DNA of 6,324 nt from Patescibacteria group bacterium. Its GTDB lineage: Bacteria; Patescibacteriota; Microgenomatia; UBA8517. The position numbers and the translations under genes were made by a program. A model generated the notes under the pieces. It was not told the origin of the DNA and did not search any database. It saw only the letters and a program-made list of their open reading frames with translations. The DNA is taken from contig JAHKAL010000029.1 of the NCBI GenBank assembly GCA_018826545.1, positions 1 through 6,324 on the forward strand, read 5' to 3'. This document shows, in pieces, positions 4,932 through 6,324 of this stretch (the first letter of the stretch is position 1; each line of letters starts with the position of its first letter).

Positions 4932-6323
4932 TTAACTTAATTTATTTTGAAAGTAATCAGAAAGTTTGTCAACAGACACTCGTTCTTGCTTAGTTGTGTC
5001 TCTGTCTCTTACTGTAACTGAATTATCTTCTAAACTATCAAAATCAACAGTTACACACCAAGGAGTACCAATTTCATCTTGCGCGAAATATCTTTTACCA
5101 ATATTTCCTCTATCATCCCAAACACAGTTAAATTCAGAAGATAGTTTTTTAAAAATCTCTCTTGCTTTTTTGGTCAAACCTTCTTTATTTGCCAAAAGAG
5201 GAAATACTGCAACTTTATAAGGGGCAAGTTGGGCTTTGAGTTTTAAGACTATTCTTTCTTTACCATTTTTATCTTCTTCGGCATACGAATCTACCAATAC
5301 TGCCATTAAACTCCTATCCATTCCAAAAGTTGGTTCAATTACGTGTGGAATAAATTTGTTTCCAGTAACAGGGTCGGTATATCGAAGGTCTACCCCAGAT
5401 TTTTCCATATGATTTTTTAAATCAAAGTCTGTTCTATAAGCTAAACCGTATAATTCTTTAAAACCAAATGGGAATTTATATTCAACATCTTCAGTTTTTA
5501 GTGAATAATGCGATCTTTCTTCATCAGTGTGAGCCCTCCACCTTAAATTATTCTTATTCAATCCCAAAATTTTTGTACTCCAAAGCCACATTTCTTTTTT
5601 CCAAGCTTCATATATACTTTCCCAATTATCTTTCTTGGGATCGAAGAAATACTCAAATTCACCTAAGTTAAACTGGAGAGTTCTAAAGATAAATTTACCT
5701 AAAGTAATTTCATTTCTAAAAGCAGCACCACTTTGTGCTAATCCAAAAGGAAGTTTAGGTGAAATACTATCTAAAACGTTCTTAAAATTAACAAACATTC
5801 CCTGTGCAATTTCACCTCTTAGATAAACCGAAAATTTTTCTCCAGAAACAATTCCAATATGAGTTTCAAAAAGAAGATTAAATTTCCTTGGTTTACTCCA
5901 GTTAAATTTCTTACAAGAAGGACATCTAATTTTTTCTTTATTTATTATTTTTTCAATTTCTTCTAAAGATAAACCTTCTACTTTAATTTCTTTATCTTTA
6001 CTGGCATAAAAATCCTCAATCAAATGATCTGCTCTTGTTCTTAAATTACAGTTCTTACAATCTAAAGTAACATCATTAAAACTAGTTATATGGCCTGATG
6101 ATTCCCACACCTTAGGATTCATTAGTATATTTGAATCAAGACCATATATATTTTCTTTTGAATGTACAAAAGTTTTCCACCAAAGATCTTTAATATTTCT
6201 TAAAAGTTCAATACCTAAAGGACCATAATCATAAGTATTTGCAAGTCCTCCATAAATCTCACTACCTTGAAAAACAAAACCCCTTCTTTTAGAAAGAGCT
6301 ATAACTTTATCCATTAAATCCAT
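4932..6323 (-). CDS. glyS: Glycyl-tRNA synthetase, single-chain class II (GlyQS/eukaryote-archaeal type)
   Basis: This cytoplasmic enzyme charges tRNA-Gly with glycine using ATP. It is the homodimeric type, not the alpha2beta2 type. SKRRGFVFQGSEIYGG (11-26) and YDYGPLGIEL (31-40) open the catalytic domain. C89/C92 and C134/C137 form a CxxC/CxxC zinc-ribbon-like insert. LRGEIAQGMFVNFKNV (168-183) matches the family's LRPETAQGIFVNF with P-to-G and T-to-I changes. Motif 2 is FRNEI (202-206), YRTDFDL (296-302) keeps the glycine-pocket arginine, and motif 3 is EPTFGMDR (330-337). The HGTP anticodon-binding domain covers about 365-460, with DRGNIGKRY (404-412) and VTVRDRDT (436-443). The ATG at 6323 lies one base from the window edge, so the true start may be here, at Met4 (6314), or upstream; homologues start within a few residues of this. 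The full catalytic core is present, and 463 residues is on the short side. Confidence 0.95.
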   Translation of the reverse strand: MDLMDKVIALSKRRGFVFQGSEIYGGLANTYDYGPLGIELLRNIKDLWWKTFVHSKENIYGLDSNILMNPKVWESSGHITSFNDVTLDCKNCNLRTRADHLIEDFYASKDKEIKVEGLSLEEIEKIINKEKIRCPSCKKFNWSKPRKFNLLFETHIGIVSGEKFSVYLRGEIAQGMFVNFKNVLDSISPKLPFGLAQSGAAFRNEITLGKFIFRTLQFNLGEFEYFFDPKKDNWESIYEAWKKEMWLWSTKILGLNKNNLRWRAHTDEERSHYSLKTEDVEYKFPFGFKELYGLAYRTDFDLKNHMEKSGVDLRYTDPVTGNKFIPHVIEPTFGMDRSLMAVLVDSYAEEDKNGKERIVLKLKAQLAPYKVAVFPLLANKEGLTKKAREIFKKLSSEFNCVWDDRGNIGKRYFAQDEIGTPWCVTVDFDSLEDNSVTVRDRDTTKQERVSVDKLSDYFQNKLS

Positions 6324-6324
6324 A

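Noticed and set aside
446..5826. Plus-strand open frames such as 446-775, 1079-1288, 1431-1613, 3560-3842, 4581-4763, 4966-5220, 5468-5826
   Set aside because: All lie opposite strongly conserved minus-strand genes, are low-complexity or lack any recognisable motif, and reflect AT-rich antisense reading.
1..6324. tRNA, CRISPR, insertion sequence or toxin-antitoxin module
   Set aside because: I looked on both strands and found no cloverleaf, no spaced long repeats, no transposase motifs and no paired small genes; nearly all of the window is explained by conserved housekeeping genes.

Overview
The window is AT-rich (about one third G+C by eye), and every gene I can support lies on the minus strand. 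Read in the direction of transcription, from high to low coordinates, it holds a glycyl-tRNA synthetase gene, an uncharacterised membrane-anchored protein, the head of a division and cell wall (dcw) cluster (mraZ, rsmH, an ftsL-like gene, ftsI), and the first 226 codons of a murA-type gene that runs off the left edge. All reading frames are intact with the standard bacterial code. UGA is used as a stop (rsmH), which argues against the UGA=Gly lineages.

The likely source is a bacterium with a small AT-rich genome, most plausibly of the Candidate Phyla Radiation (Patescibacteria). The reasons are the compact layout with 2-8 base gaps or short overlaps, the absence of Shine-Dalgarno motifs at all six starts whose upstream DNA is visible, divergent but full-length RsmH, GlyRS, PBP and MurA motifs, a single-chain GlyRS of 463 residues with a CxxC/CxxC insert, and a membrane protein that resembles ones I recall from such genomes. 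This placement is an inference and I cannot fix a class.

Layout: glyS (4932-6323) and the membrane protein (4198-4929) are 2 bases apart and look co-transcribed. A 141-base gap (4057-4197) carries the best regulatory signal in the window: a TTGACA-17-CAAAAT promoter reading into mraZ, three TGGKN boxes spaced exactly 10 bases apart over the -10 element and start point (the layout of an MraZ operator), and three copies of a TGAAAACTATT-like element. mraZ, rsmH, ftsL and ftsI (4056 down to 740) then follow with overlaps of 14 and 4 bases and a gap of 8, as one operon. A 61-base gap with a TATAAT box precedes murA.

Functionally, MraZ would repress its own operon, RsmH methylates 16S rRNA, the FtsL-like protein and the FtsI transpeptidase build the division septum, and MurA starts peptidoglycan precursor synthesis. 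I see no mobile element, CRISPR array, RNA gene or convincing terminator, and no evidence of a wholly new system. The points most worth a second look are the mraZ operator region, the divergent MurA active-site segments, the uncharacterised membrane protein and the altered GlyRS signature.
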